From Labia minor (Eukaryota > Arthropoda > Insecta > Dermaptera > Spongiphoridae), in assembly GCA_963082975.1 (NCBI GenBank), contig OY720345.1, positions 79,825,034 to 79,889,033 on the forward strand: 64,000 bases of DNA, written 5' to 3'. Position 1 is the stretch's first letter; each line of letters starts with the position of its first letter. The position numbers and the translations under genes were made by a program. The notes beneath the pieces were generated by a model. That model did no database searches. It saw only the letters and a program-made list of their open reading frames with translations, and was not told the origin of the DNA. Shown piece by piece: positions 12,791 to 25,379 of this stretch.

Positions 12791-13637
12791 AGTGGTGTAT
12801 TGGGAGGGGAACGCGGGGAAACGACGTTCCCTTACCTTTTTACTATCTCGCCAGAGTATTGCGATCTCGAAAATTTTCGATGTTGAGATTTTGATGTTTT
12901 TCTACGTTTTGAAGGTTCCTGAATCATTTTCAATAAGGTTGAGAAAAATGTCTGTGTGTGTGTGTGTATGTAGACAAGATTACGAAAAAACGGTTTGAGC
13001 TAGAATCATGAAATTTGGTATACGGGCATTATTCAAAATTCGTAGTTTTCTAGCAACTTTTGAGAAATTTAACTCAACCGGAAGACGGTCATTACCTACA
13101 ACGTTTTGATTTTTTTCCTCTAAAGTGACCGTACAAATAAAGATATATGTTTGATAATTTTTCTCATGATTAAAAATTGTATAAAACTGCTATATATAGA
13201 ATTTCAGCTTGATTGAATCGCTGAAAGTACCAGAATTAATTTTTTAACACTGCAAATCTCACGCGCCAACACGTGACGTGGTGCCATCAACAAAGAGTCA
13301 CACATGCGCTGATTTAATAAATATTATTTATTAATTAAATTTAATTTAAATATAATATATTATGTTATTTAATCCAATTCAAATTGCGAGATAGTCGAGT
13401 GGAGGCACTCCAGCTAATTTCAGAACCGGAACGCGTTCCAGTACTTTTTCATGTCCCGACAACTCCCACTTAAATCTAATACATTAGAATTTCTTTTTTT
13501 GTGTTCGTAAATATTTTGTATAATAAGAATAAGAAAAAATAAAAACTTATATGGAAAAAAATAGTTTGCTGAAAATAGGACTTTTTTTTGCTCCCACTAT
13601 GCGTTCCCTTACTTCTTATTTTACCAATACATCACTG
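12790..13637. mobile_element. hAT-type MITE (family C) split by a family A insertion
   Basis: Ends CAGTGGTGTATTGG / CCAATACATCACTG. The 8-bp target duplication CAAATAAC is exact on both sides (12782-12789 and 13638-13645). Its middle is interrupted by a family A element (12842-13413). The uninterrupted relative at 20916-21182 shows the expected continuous sequence. Confidence 0.88.
12842..13413 (-). repeat. Family A element nested in a MITE
   Basis: A full-length minus-oriented copy from ACTATCTCGCCAGAG to GTGGAGGCACTCCAG. It has a (GT)n tract at about 12953-12968. It inserted within a T-rich stretch of family C. Confidence 0.88.
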
Positions 13638-13773
13638 CAAATAACCACTGCATCTCTTTAAAAGAAAACTTTTTATTTGATCATCTGATACCGAATTTGT
13701 TCAAGAAAATTATCCATCTTTCGTTTTATATTATTTTTTTTTTTTCTTTTTAAATTTTTTAGATGTTCTTAAC

Positions 13774-13946
13774 CAGTGTTTTCCAACGTGGGGTCCACGC
13801 CCCACAGGGGGCAATTTGATTGAAAGGGAGGGCAATACGAAAATGGACTCGTCATGACCCTTTTTAATATTAAAAATTATGTATATGTTACATAGGGTGG
13901 CATAAGAATTTTAGAAGGGTGGCACAAAAAAAGTTGGGAAACACTG
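13774..13946. mobile_element. Small hAT-type MITE
   Basis: Ends CAGTGTTTTCCAACGTG and GTTGGGAAACACTG. The flanks TTCTTAAC/TTCTAGAC look like an aged 8-bp duplication. 173 bp, with no ORF. Confidence 0.8.
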
Positions 13947-14776
13947 TTCTAGACCGAGTTGTAGTCCATTTCTTTAAATATTTCAAGCAAAAAGCTAGTT
14001 ACCGCCCTGTAAATATATATATAGTGATTAATTAGATAATTGTATATAAAACTCTTCTTAGAGGGAAAGGCGGCTTCTTTTTTTATTTTTTTATTTAATA
14101 CTTATTTAATTTAAACAAAATAAAATTTTAAAAAAATGAAGTTAGTTACAATTTAATAATTTTGACAATTTGTAACTATCTTCATAATGTTTCATCAGAC
14201 ATCACATACATACGAAGGAAATTATATATTTATATTGATATTAAATCACCTCTGGTAAATGTTTGGTAGAATGATAACTTGAATCAGATTTGTTTTTTTT
14301 TTTATTTCTATTGAAATTGAAATTTTTTTATTCTTAAAATGGATGTGAATTTAGAAAGAAAATAATAAAAAGGGACCTTGGATGAAGACTCATTCTATGG
14401 TCATTGGAGTAATTCAAATCCAAATAATCCCAGATGATCTAGAATGAAAGCAACGTTGGTTCAAGGTGAAATCTTAGTCTTTATAATTTCGCCATATGTC
14501 GCTTACCTTCGAAAATTTTTTTTTTTTAAATAATCAGAATAAGATAACATTTGTATTAATAACAAGAACATCTAATTTAATAATATTAATATAATAGATT
14601 GACGTCCTTGATTTATTGGAAATACCAGTTCTCTTAAAATCTCAATCCATCTTATAGACTCGAACTTTTGAGACGGATATCCGCTTGAGATCACATTCAT
14701 TTATGCTAACATTATAAGCGAATGAAAATATCGAAAAAATTGGAAATGTGGGAATTGACATTTCATAAAAAAAAAT

Positions 14777-15757
14777 CTGGAGTGTCTCCACTTGACTAAA
14801 TTAACTATAATTAAATTGGATTAATTAATTAAAGAATTTAAATTTACAGTAAAGTATTATTATTCAATTCAATTTATTAATTAACATAGATTAAATTTAA
14901 ATTTAACACCTTTATCTTTATTTTTAAGCAAAATTAAAAAAATTAATTCGCGTTTTTGGATCTTTGTTGATGACACCACGTCACTTTCTGGAGCGTGATT
15001 GGCAGTCAAAAAATTAAGTTAAAATTTTTTAAAAATTAATTCCGGTACTTCCAGCGATTCAATCAAGCTGAAATTATATATATAGCAGTTTTATACAATT
15101 TTTAATAATTTGAAAAACGAACAAACATATTTCTTTATTTTTACAGTCAGTTTAGAGGAAAATTAGCTGGAGTGTCTCCACTCGACTATCTCGCAATTTG
15201 AATTGGATTAAATAACAAAATATATTATATTTAAATTAAATTTAATTAATTATAAATTATAAATAATAAATATTAAACCAGCGCATGTTTGGCTTTTTGT
15301 TGATGGCACCACGTGATGTGTTGGCGCGTGAGATTTGCAGTGTTAAAAAATTAATTCTGGTAATTTCAGCGAATCAATCAAGCTGAAATTCTATATATAG
15401 CAGTTTTATACAATTATTAATCATGTGAAAAATTATCAAACATATATCTTTATTTTTACGGTCACTTTAGAGGAAAAAAAATCAAAACGTTGTAGGTAAT
15501 GACCCTCTTCCGGTTGAGCTACATTTCTCAAAAGTTGATAGAAAACTACGAATTTTGAATAATGCCCATGTACCAAATTTCATGATTCTAGCTCAAACCG
15601 TTTTTTCGTAATCTTGTCTACATACACACATACACAGACCTCAACCTTAAAATGATTTAGGAACCTTCAAAACGTATAAAAACATCAAAATCTCGACATC
15701 CAAAATTTTCGTGATCGCAATACTATCTCTGGCGATAGGTCTTGTAAAATAGTAAAA
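14777..15757 (+). repeat. Two family A copies, one after the other
   Basis: An older copy starts at about 14777 (CTGGAGTGTCTCCACTTGAC) and breaks off near 15163 in the run CAGTTTAGAGGAAAA. A full copy starts at 15167 and ends near 15757 with a slightly damaged terminal hairpin. The remainder of the older copy is not found after it. Confidence 0.75.
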
Positions 15758-16009
15758 AAACTGTTATTTACGTATTGTTAAGTAAGTAGGTATACATAAT
15801 TTCTCTGAAATTAATTAAAAAGATTTATATTCAGAGAGGGGAGGGTATAAATGCGCCTACCGTCTTGGCAACCAACATTTCATCAAATTACTCATGAATT
15901 TATAATAGATTCGGTTTTGTAAGTAGAGATTGTAATAATAAACATTAAAAAAACAGAATTGTGCATATTAGAATATGAATTATGAATCGACCATCTTAAA
16001 AACTGCAAC

Positions 16010-16052
16010 CAGTTCATGATTCTAGCACAAACCGTTTTTGCGTAATCTTGTC

Positions 16053-16130
<78 letters not shown>

Positions 16131-16217
16131 AAGAGTTTTTTCTCCTCAACCTTAGTGAAAATGGCTCAGGGGCCTTTAAAACGTGTAAAATCATCAAAAA
16201 TTTGAGCGAGATAGTAA
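16010..16217 (+). repeat. Family A 3' fragment with expanded (CA)n(GA)n tract
   Basis: Only the 3' third is present. The microsatellite has expanded to about 27 CA units (16060-16113) followed by about eight GA units, the longest in the window. It ends GCGAGATAGTAAAAAAA. Confidence 0.8.
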
Positions 16218-16692
16218 AAAAATTACAAATCATTTTGAAACTCAAACAACGGACAAATTTATTATTATTTTTAATAATTAAAAAAAAAAACTAATTCAGA
16301 AATTTTATTTTTTAATTTTTAAATGTTGAAATATTAGTAAGCGATTAAATCAATAATAACGATTGCCTATAAATAGATAATCTACATAAATTCCCAGGTC
16401 ATTGACCATTCATTAATTTATTCATTTTTATAAACTTATAATTGAAATTTTATTGACTTCTCTTTCGAAATATTAAACAAATTATACATTTCAATCTCTT
16501 TTCGCACTAATCAATATAAATAAAGGAAAATAATTGAAAAGTAAACTAACATGTCATACGCTAAATTCCATTTAATAAACTAGCCAAAGTAAATTAATTT
16601 GTTTATTTATAAATTTTTGATAATATATGTAGATATACTTTATATATGTTATATACTAATTAATAATATTACTAATATATATATATATATAT

Positions 16693-16920
16693 TACTGCTA
16701 TATATAGAATTTGAATCGCTGAAAGTACCAGAATTATTTTTTTAACACTGCAAATCTCACGCGCCACATGGTGCCATTAACAAAGAGCCACACATGCGCT
16801 GGTTTAATAAATATTATTTATTAAATTTAATTTATAATTAATTAAATTAAATTTAAATATAATATATTATTTTATTTAATCTAATTCAAATTGCGAGATA
16901 GTCGAGTGGAGACACTCCAG
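16693..16920 (-). repeat. Family A 5' fragment
   Basis: Minus-oriented piece from CTGCTATATATAGAATTT to GTGGAGACACTCCAG. The (CA)n half is missing. Confidence 0.8.
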
Positions 16921-18012
16921 ATTTTTACATTTACATTAATTTAAAATGCAAAACTGCACTGAAGTTATGTCAAGCTGAAGTTAGATAATTATACAATAAA
17001 GAACAAAACATTTTTTGAATAATTTCGTAATTGGCTACTGCAATAGTTAAAGTTATTTGTCTAACAAAGATTTAGCCAAATGGCTTTTGTCTAGGCAAAT
17101 GCTATTTTCCTAAAAATTCCATTTGCCTATGACATATATATATATATATATCTAGAAACAGATTTAGGTTGTTACGCTAAAAATAAAATGCAAAATGATA
17201 TTCATTTGTAAAATGTTTGCGTGTCTATTTGGAAGATGGTGATATGCAAATTTCTTATACAAAATACACGCGAACCGTCTCTTATTTAATCTGACATCCG
17301 AATTGATCACAAAACGTTTAGGTCATTCACCTCTCCTAGATAAGAATCGATCTAATATTTAAAATTCAGGCTGTATTTAATAAATTATATTAACCTATAT
17401 ATTTTTCTTTAAAAAAATAATACTTTTATATCTCTTATAAGTATATGGATTTATAATATATACCTAAATTTATTAATTTCCTATTTATTGAAATAAAATT
17501 TAGTTTATTTTTTATTTTTTTTTTAATTGGAAAGTGGAATTAAAGACCATTTTAGTAATCAGTTTAGCATTAGTTTAATGTTAAGAATATTTTCGATATT
17601 ATTAAAGTTTAGGTATTATACTTAAAGAAGAGAAGTACTTGATTTCAATCATCAATAAATAATAGTACCTGGACAACGAGCCTCCGCTCGGTAATTAAAA
17701 AAAAATGATTCCTTATTATTGAGTTAGGCTGATAATATTAATACCTGATTCACCGAATCGCCATTCAAATAATTTAAAAGAACATAAATTAAAAAAAAAT
17801 TAGTCATAAAACATACAGCCTTAAACTTACGTATTAATGCACTGGATGACAAAAAAGAATGGCCTTTAAAAATTATTTATTTAGAGATTAAACTGACATT
17901 TCAGCTATGCTGCTATTATGCATTTCTTAGATCAGAAAAGTAGGCCTGTTGATATAAAATATATATATATTTGTAAATTTGATTTATTTATATGTATATA
18001 TATAAAGAAAGA
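16921..18012. other. Gene-free stretch downstream of the ABCA gene
   Basis: AT-rich with one TA microsatellite near 17130. No exon with splice signals and no defined repeat termini were seen. Confidence 0.4.
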
Positions 18013-18290
18013 TTTTAGCCTGCACATTGCTGTGAATTTAAAATTTTTTGCTTATCTTCGCGTTTTATGACCTTAAGAATCCAAGAGTGACTTTAGAATT
18101 TTTCATGTCAGTCTGTTCGGAAATTTTGACGTTATAGACTCAAAATTGTCTTAAACGATTTCGATGAAATTACATTACAATATTCTTACAGACCTCTATT
18201 TTTATCGATATATATTCAATAACCGCTAAAATTAAGTCTTTCTGTGGAGAAATTTTGACGTTATAGACTCAAAATTGGCAGAACCGATTT
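18013..18290 (-). repeat. Family I repeat, minus orientation
   Basis: Shares TTTAGCCTGCACATTGCTG, TTCGCGTTTTATGACC and TTTTGACGTTATAGACTC with 46195-46400 in the opposite orientation. The region with CAGTCTGTTCGG matches the (GACA)n tract of the other copy. No coding potential. Confidence 0.65.
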
Positions 18291-18382
18291 CATTTTTTAA
18301 AATTTGATATCTACATGTTGTCATTTAGCAGAGCAAAGAATACCATTGAAAGAATGTTTATTTTGATATTATTTATATTTTT

Positions 18383-18995
18383 ACCGACCGACGATAGTAA
18401 GGGAGGTATTGTTTTCACACCAAATTTCACATGTGGAGATTTTTACATATCTCCACGAATCATGCAATTTCTTAACAGAAAAAAGTATTTTTAGCATGAT
18501 GTCTGTCCGTCCGTCCGTCCGTATAGATGTGTACAGCCTGAACGGCTGAACGGATTTTGATGAAATTTGGTATATTTACTTAATGCATCAGTGGGATAAA
18601 TTGATCGACTTTTGGTGCAAATCCGGAAACCGGAAGTGGTAGTATTAGATAGGAAGGGAAGGGTTATTTTCATACCAAATTTCACATGAGGAGATTTTTT
18701 ACATATCATCACGAATCATTCACTTTGCATTGGTTTTATACTCGAGAAAAATCATCTTTATTAGTTTTTTCTTAATTAAAATTATATGACGTCATCCAGC
18801 CATTCATGACGTCACAGCCTGGTCTTACATATAAATTATAAATAAAATAAAATTAAAAATATTTATGTTATATCCATATCTGTTTTTTATTACATTAATA
18901 GATATATTAAAATTATTTGAAATTGTTTCTGTAGTTGGAAATTAATTTATTTCAAACCGTCGGTCGGTTCGGACCTGACCACAGGTCAACTTATT
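18383..18995 (-). repeat. Family B element, full length
   Basis: Minus-oriented, from ACCGACCGACGATAGTAAGG to ACCACAGGTCAACTTATT. It includes a (GTCC)4 tract near 18507 and the internal GGAGAT...ATCTCC hairpin. Confidence 0.85.
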
Positions 18996-19139
18996 ATATT
19001 TATTTTTTTCTAATATTGGCCTTTTTAACTTATTTAACACACTGAAAACATTCACTTATTACCTCTTTTAATTTTTAGGATTATATGAATAAATAATTTT
19101 AATTTTTATCTCATAATTGGATTTTCAAGTAAGATTTTA

Positions 19140-19740
19140 ATATGGGTGGACAATGTATGAAGAAACAATTGGAGAAATGTGGTTGTTACGGCCAAGGAGT
19201 TTCAAGTAGATAAATTGATATAACTGAGGGGGCATTATCATGCAGCAAAATGACTTTATGTTTCCTTTTTACATATTCCGGTCGTTTTTCACTTATTGCT
19301 CGATTTAAATCCATCATTTAATGTTGGTAGCGAACAGTGTTAACGGTTTCCCCAGGTTTTAGTATCTCATAAAATATTATACCCTTTTTCCGTGGTTTCC
19401 CACGCTCCTCGTTTCTCACGTCAAAATCACCACTTTTAAATTTTTTTAAACTACTCATAGCATTGAGTTTTGCCAAGAGCATGTTCACCGTATGCTTCAA
19501 CAAGTATTCTATGAGATTCTGTAGCAGTTTTCTTCAAATGATAGCAGAAAACCATTGCTGTCCGCAAATCATAGCTCGTAAGCACAAAACTCGACATGTT
19601 TGAGGTTATTGAACTTAGGTTATTGTGTGTTGATAAACTTGGTCAGTTGTTAGAGGGAAAAGATGGCGCTACAGAAGCGGTATTACGGTCTTTAAACTGA
19701 TAGCGAGCACCATCTATAGGGAAATTCCGGTATCATACTC
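19140..19740 (-). mobile_element. Internally deleted mariner
   Basis: On the minus strand the mariner N-terminal run (TSYDLRTAMVFCYHLKKTA region near 19510-19600; FKSGDFDVRNEERGKPRKK at 19390-19450) is joined directly to a C-terminal run (GIIFYEILKPGETVNT). The middle, with the catalytic residues, is missing. Boundaries are approximate, and I could not define clean terminal repeats. Confidence 0.65.
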
Positions 19741-19779
19741 CTACACCTGGTACTTCTTTTGAAATGGACATTTGTTTCT

Positions 19780-19965
19780 CAAAGACACAGTACCCCGTGA
19801 TTCAATAATGCAATAGGCACTGTAACAGACGATCATGTTCTTGTCGAATGTCCATTGTATGCATCAGGAAGGAATTCTTATAAAATCAAAAATATACGTA
19901 AATATCAGGGACCAATTGGTTAAGAATTTTAAGAAATTGTTGACAAGTTTCTTGACAATACTAAT
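19780..19965 (+). mobile_element. Possible non-LTR retrotransposon C-terminal fragment
   Basis: The plus strand encodes VTDDHVLVECPLYASGRNSY, resembling the cysteine-containing tail (HVLxECP) found after reverse transcriptase in several non-LTR elements. It is short and followed by stops. Confidence 0.45.
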
Positions 19966-20194
19966 TTATTAAGCACAATCTTATTTGTATTTATTTATTT
20001 GTTGGCCATTTATTTGCATATATAGATTAAGTTTTTGTTGTAATTATTTATTCATTATTATTATTTATTTATTGAAATTCTAATCAGAATCAATAGGACC
20101 CCTTTCAAGTCTCTTATCTGAACTGTGATATTTTATTTATTTATTTGTATATTATATTTATTTATTTATTTATTGGATTTTTATTAGATATTGG

Positions 20195-20410
20195 TTAATT
20201 ATATAGTAATATTTTTGATTGGAGGAAAAGTTTCATTTTTTCTAAAAGATCTACCCGGATAGCGTAAGTCTGACACAATGGAATCAACCAGGATTCAGTA
20301 GTTTGCTTGGCTATACCCCGACGAAGAGGAATAAATTCTCCCTGAATGGTTTCCATGAAATTAACTCCACCCTTATCCAGCCATCTTAAAGTACAATCGT
20401 GGGACAAGTG
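20195..20410 (-). other. Short ORF, possibly retroelement-derived
   Basis: An open stretch of 70 codons (SHDCTLRWLDKGGVNFMET...). The composition is protein-like but I could not identify it, and no splice sites fit it to a neighbour. It lies in a repeat-rich zone downstream of the ABCA gene. Confidence 0.25.
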
Positions 20411-20915
20411 TGAAATTATTGAAAAATTATGAATTATGATTTCCTTACGGCACCGATGACCCTTGTAGCTGAGATACTTCGAGTTTCCAAATAATAATAA
20501 TATATGGTATATATATTATAATAATAATATAATACGATCGTTCAATAAATTCTTAAAAAATTCAAAAGATGACACTTGTAGTATCGAAAAACGGTTGACT
20601 TTTAGCTCTCACTGTTGTTGAAGTTTTGGCTACATTTGTCGAATGAAGAAATAAATTTTTGATTATTTATAAAAACAGAAACGAAACAAGTTTCATACGG
20701 TTATTAACGTCTTTATGTATAGAATTTAAAAGGTTTAATACCGAAAAATAGGGTTTGAAAAAAATGCGGGCAAGAGGAGTGCCGTTCGACTCACTCACTG
20801 TTGGGTTAGCGATTTTTAGTCGCAATCCTGAGTTTCTCAGTCGGAACTTAACAGTGGAAGAGTCATAGATACACTATTTCACTCCAGGAAAGTTTCACGT
20901 TGAACGAGAAGGTTA

Positions 20916-21182
20916 CAGTGATGTATTGGTAAAATAAGAAGTAAGGGAACATAGTGGGAGCAAAAGAAGTCCTATTTTCAGCAAAAACTATTTTTTTCCA
21001 TATAAGTTTTTATTTTTTCCTATTCTTACTATTCAAAATATTAACGAACACAAAAAAAGAAATTCTAACAGTAGATTTAAGTGGAAGTTGTCGGGACATG
21101 AAAAAGTACTGAAACGCGTTCCGGTTCTGAAAAAAGGTAAGGGAACGTCGTTTCCCCGCGTTCCCCTCCCAATACACCGCTG
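20916..21182 (-). mobile_element. hAT-type MITE, family C, uninterrupted
   Basis: Ends CAGTGATGTATTGG and CCAATACACCGCTG. The flanks GAAGGTTA and ATAGGTTA are an imperfect 8-bp target duplication. The interior has no coding potential. Confidence 0.8.
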
Positions 21183-21587
21183 ATAGGTTATCGCCCAAAC
21201 AAACAACGCCCAACAACTTTCTACATTTTAGATAACTTAGAAAAGTTGAAAAAAAAAACAGGGAGAATATCAAGCTAGAAAATGGTTATGTTTAAAAATA
21301 AAAAAAAAAAATTTAAAAAAAAATTAAAATTTACATAAAATAATTTGTTTTCATCTAAAGATTTGTTGTATGTAATATTCTAAAATTGAATTACAAATTT
21401 TTGAACACTCAACAATAATTATATTATTAAATTCTGAGATGATTTTCATGAAGAATTGACTAACAAATTAAATTAAAAGAAAATAGATAATTTTTAAAAT
21501 AATTTATTTAAATAAATAAATAAATAAATATAAATAAATAAATAACAAGATTCATTAACAAAAAAACAAAAAACAAAAATAATATAT

Positions 21588-24500
21588 TTATTTATGGCGA
21601 TTGCATAAATAAAATATGTAATATAAAAATATATTCCTTTTTTTATTTTTTTCATTAGTTTCGTTTGTATTTTCTTTAAGATTATTAGTGAATGAAAGAA
21701 ACACCTAAAATATAAACAAAAGAGAATAATAATAATTGATTTTTATATTGAATTTAAATATAGATATAATTATATATATATATATTTATATGATACCTGT
21801 TCTAGGGTAGTTTGTCCGAGAGAATATGCCTCAATAATTTTATTTTCGTTAGAAGAGTCGTTCTTTTGTCTCTCCACTGCTTCAAAAACATCGGCCCAAC
21901 CCCTTCCTTCCCGTCTCGGTACATGATAAGTAATAAGACCACCGGTGGATTCAAGAATACCCCCTTCTCCAGAGACAATGATTTCTCTTTCTTCTGCATC
22001 TGCAAATTCCTGGTATAAAATAAAAAGTAAAATTTAATAACATTGTAATTTCAAAATAGAAATAATAAAAGACAATTCATTAATTTTTTTTCCGGTCCAT
22101 TTCAATAATTTTTCATTAAATCAACATATGCTTCAACATTACAATAATTTTTCATTAAATCAACATATGCTTCAACATTACAATAATTTTTCATTAAATC
22201 AACATATGCTTCAAAAGTGGATTCTAATTCATTGGATGCTTCTTGGGCTTAATAAAACAGGAGCAAAGTTTTTTCCATAAAGCTACAATAAAGAATTATA
22301 GATGATTGAATGTTTCTTATTCATTTAGTTTAGATTAATATGTAGATTAATTAATTTTGATTCTTTTATGAAATGTTTTTTCAATAAGTTTTACAATGAC
22401 CTTTAAATATAATATATATATGCAGGGTGGCCTCAAAAAGATGGGAACTTTTGAAGAAAGAAAAAAACAAGAAACAAGTTTTTGACAAATTTATTTAGGG
22501 TACTCAATGTACACTACAATATTGGAAATTAAAGAAACATTCAAGTTTTGAAGATAATATCGCGAAGATGATGTCCGTCTTGCTGGATGCATTCAGCAAG
22601 TCGATATGATGATATGATAGGATATATAATTGAGTTTTAATTTTCTAACAAATATTATACATTCTCACCTTAAACCTGAGGAATCTAATCTTTTTAAAAC
22701 ATTTTTAATTCAACTCTTTAATTAATGAATTGATATTATGAAAATTTACCTGAGCGAGCCATTGTCTAATTGAGGAAGCCGAAGAAATATATTTGATTGT
22801 TAGCGTATATCCCTGAGCAAAGCGAGCTTTCAATTGTTGAGCAGAACCTAAACATTGCAATCTTCCATTTTCAAGAATACCAATTCTAGTGCACAGTGCT
22901 TCACATTCTTCCATACTGAAACAAAACGAGTTTAATATCAATCTACTATTATAGTTGACCCAGTGAAATTCATATCCCCTTTGACTCAATAAACATAAAC
23001 TTAACTTATTAGCTATATTAAATTTAATTTTTATATTAATTATATATATATATATATAGTCGGCCTCGGGCTGTTGTCCAGTGCGGACATGTGCAAGCCT
23101 CAGGATTGCCCAGGATTCTTCGGAGCTCTACAGCAACGCAGTGAGTACAAAACCACCAAACCTATCAACCCAAAATCCCGATATTAACCCTTGGTCACAC
23201 AGACTAAGACCCAGAATCCCAAAAATATTCCCACCTAAATAATCTCTTGAAAATGACGCTAAAATGGGTGCCGAAACGTCGAGAAAACAATCTCACAAAA
23301 ATACGTGATTATATCCCTGTTAAATCTGATAATATATATATATAAGCATAAAAATAGCTTTTAATAAGAGAATGTCATTAAGACACCATAAATAAACATT
23401 TAAAACAAATAATGAAAACTTCATGTTCGTCCACTTTAGAACAATTACCTAAAAAGCGGATAATGTATTTGAAATAAGATCGCTTGATGGTATGCGATAT
23501 TGTGTCATGTATTCGACCTTTTCAATCATAAATCACATGACATATGTTTCTTAAAATTACGGAGAACTGACCTGAGGTGGGGTGAGTTATTAGACGAGTA
23601 GCCAAGGCCTGTTAGGAAGGGGGTGGAATAAAGAGTGTAAGATCATTTTCGGGACCGCAATTCGCAGGTGGTTGGAGACGCAAGTAGAAGCTCCATCGCT
23701 AACGGTTACTGAGCCAAGACTGAAAGTCGCAGCAAAGCGGGCGACGGCGGGAATTGAAGTGGGGAAAGCAACTTACACGCCAGTGTATAATTTATTGTAA
23801 TTAAAATTGTTTTTCAAAGAAAAAACCTCTGTTTTACGAACGCGTCTCGTATTTTGTATTTTAATCTGAATGAATTCAAATTTACCTCTTCCCTAATCAA
23901 TCTTCGCTGGTTTCACCCTACTATTTTCTATTAATAATAAACAGAGTGCTACCATTTAAATTAAAGATCAATTTTATTAATTTTAAACTCATATTTTTAA
24001 TAAGTTCACCCATAGTAAGCCTCCACCAATATACGACAATCTATTTTCAGTGTATTTATTTCTACCAAAAGACGTTCCGTCGTTATTGAGTTATATATAA
24101 ATGGTGTAATTAACCCGACTTTGTTTATATATCTAAAGGAAGTATTCATTCAATAATAATTGTATCTTAATTATTATAAATAATATAATTTACCTATGGG
24201 AAGTTAAAATAATTGTTTGTCCTCGGTCTCTGGCTGCAGCTACAGCAGACCATGTGGCTCTTCTTGCTTCAGGATCCATACCGGCTGTTGGTTCGTCTAA
24301 AAAGACCACTTTCGGAGAGCCTAGTAGTGCTACTGCTACGCTTATTTTACGACGATTTCCACCACTGAGAAATAAATTTATTATAACTATTAAATGTTTT
24401 AATTTAATTTGAAAAATAAAACTAACCTTAAATCAGAAATTTTTTTTCCTAAATGACCATTTAAATAAAATTGTTTTGTAATATTGGATATAACATTATC

Positions 24501-25379
24501 CCTGTTAGTTTGCGTTAAGCCCCTGAGACGGGCATATAAAGTGAGTGTTTCCATTGCTGTTAATTCATCTAATAGATAAAAACATTTTCAGATTATTTTT
24601 ATGAAATATATATTGAATTCCCCACTCCAAATTTCACTCTGATGATCATAACAGAGAGTGCTGTAGAAAAATTGATTATATTTAGGAAATTGATTCGTAC
24701 AAAAGCAGGAATCATGAAGTTTTCAAGAACTTCAACAAAGGTTAGTCTCAAAGTGATCATTTTTGCTATCAATTCTTTACAGGCAACCATACAGATTAAC
24801 AGAATAAAAAAAGGATTTAGAAAAGATTTCAAGTTAACCAGACCGATTTTATGAGGGTTTTTTTTAAAAATTCAAACACTGGAGGATTTGATAAACAAAA
24901 CACATAAAGTTACAAAAAAATTAATTAAAAAGTCTCTGTGTTTCCAAAATATCTGACATGGAACTTTTAAGATTATGATCAATTTAAACTGTTTCTTCTC
25001 TGTATTTGTTTAGATTAGAATTTATTCTTTTAATTTGTTTAAGTGTTTTATTGAGAAACCTTTCAACTGCACTTTTTTCAAGTAACATTTGGAGTGAGTC
25101 ACCAAATTAATTTAAATTAGCTTTGAATTTAAATTTTTACCAATTAAAGCATCCCATTGTGGGCAATAACCATAAAAACCATGGGAAGCAGCTTTTCTAG
25201 GACTTTGTCCAACCAAAAGAACTTGACCTCGGGTAGGTCGTAATTCTCCGGTCATAATAGCGAAGGTCGTGGATTTTCCAGCTCCGTTCGGGCCTAAAAG
25301 ACCGAAACATTCTCCTGGTGCGATACCCATCCAAAGATTGGACACAGCTTGTAGAGATCCAAATTGTTTATTCACATCC
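21588..25379 (-). CDS. ABCA: ABCA exons 24-29: second nucleotide-binding domain and C-terminus
   Basis: Exons are 25141-25379, 24427-24568, 24194-24364, 22750-22915, 21797-22009 and 21588-21704. Walker A is [10 protein letters not shown] (near residue 1422), signature [10 protein letters not shown] (near 1519), Walker [14 protein letters not shown] (near 1540) and H-loop [15 protein letters not shown] (His near 1576). Exon 28 ends TTLEQ and exon 29 begins VFLSF, the conserved C-terminal motif of ABCA proteins, then a lysine/asparagine-rich tail of about 30 residues and TAA. A likely poly(A) AATAAA is on the minus strand near 21500. Confidence 0.94.

Noticed and set aside
15892..16245. 117-codon minus-strand ORF
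   Set aside because: It runs through the (CA)n/(GA)n microsatellite of a family A fragment (VCVCVCV); not a gene.
22103..22215. Short regular repeats that might suggest a CRISPR-like array
   Set aside because: The units are contiguous with no spacers and derive from an ABCA exon; this is a eukaryotic tandem duplication.
24642..24854. Overlapping ORFs on both strands in ABCA intron 24
   Set aside because: There are no splice-compatible ends and no recognisable protein; the frame and position do not fit the ABCA exons on either side.
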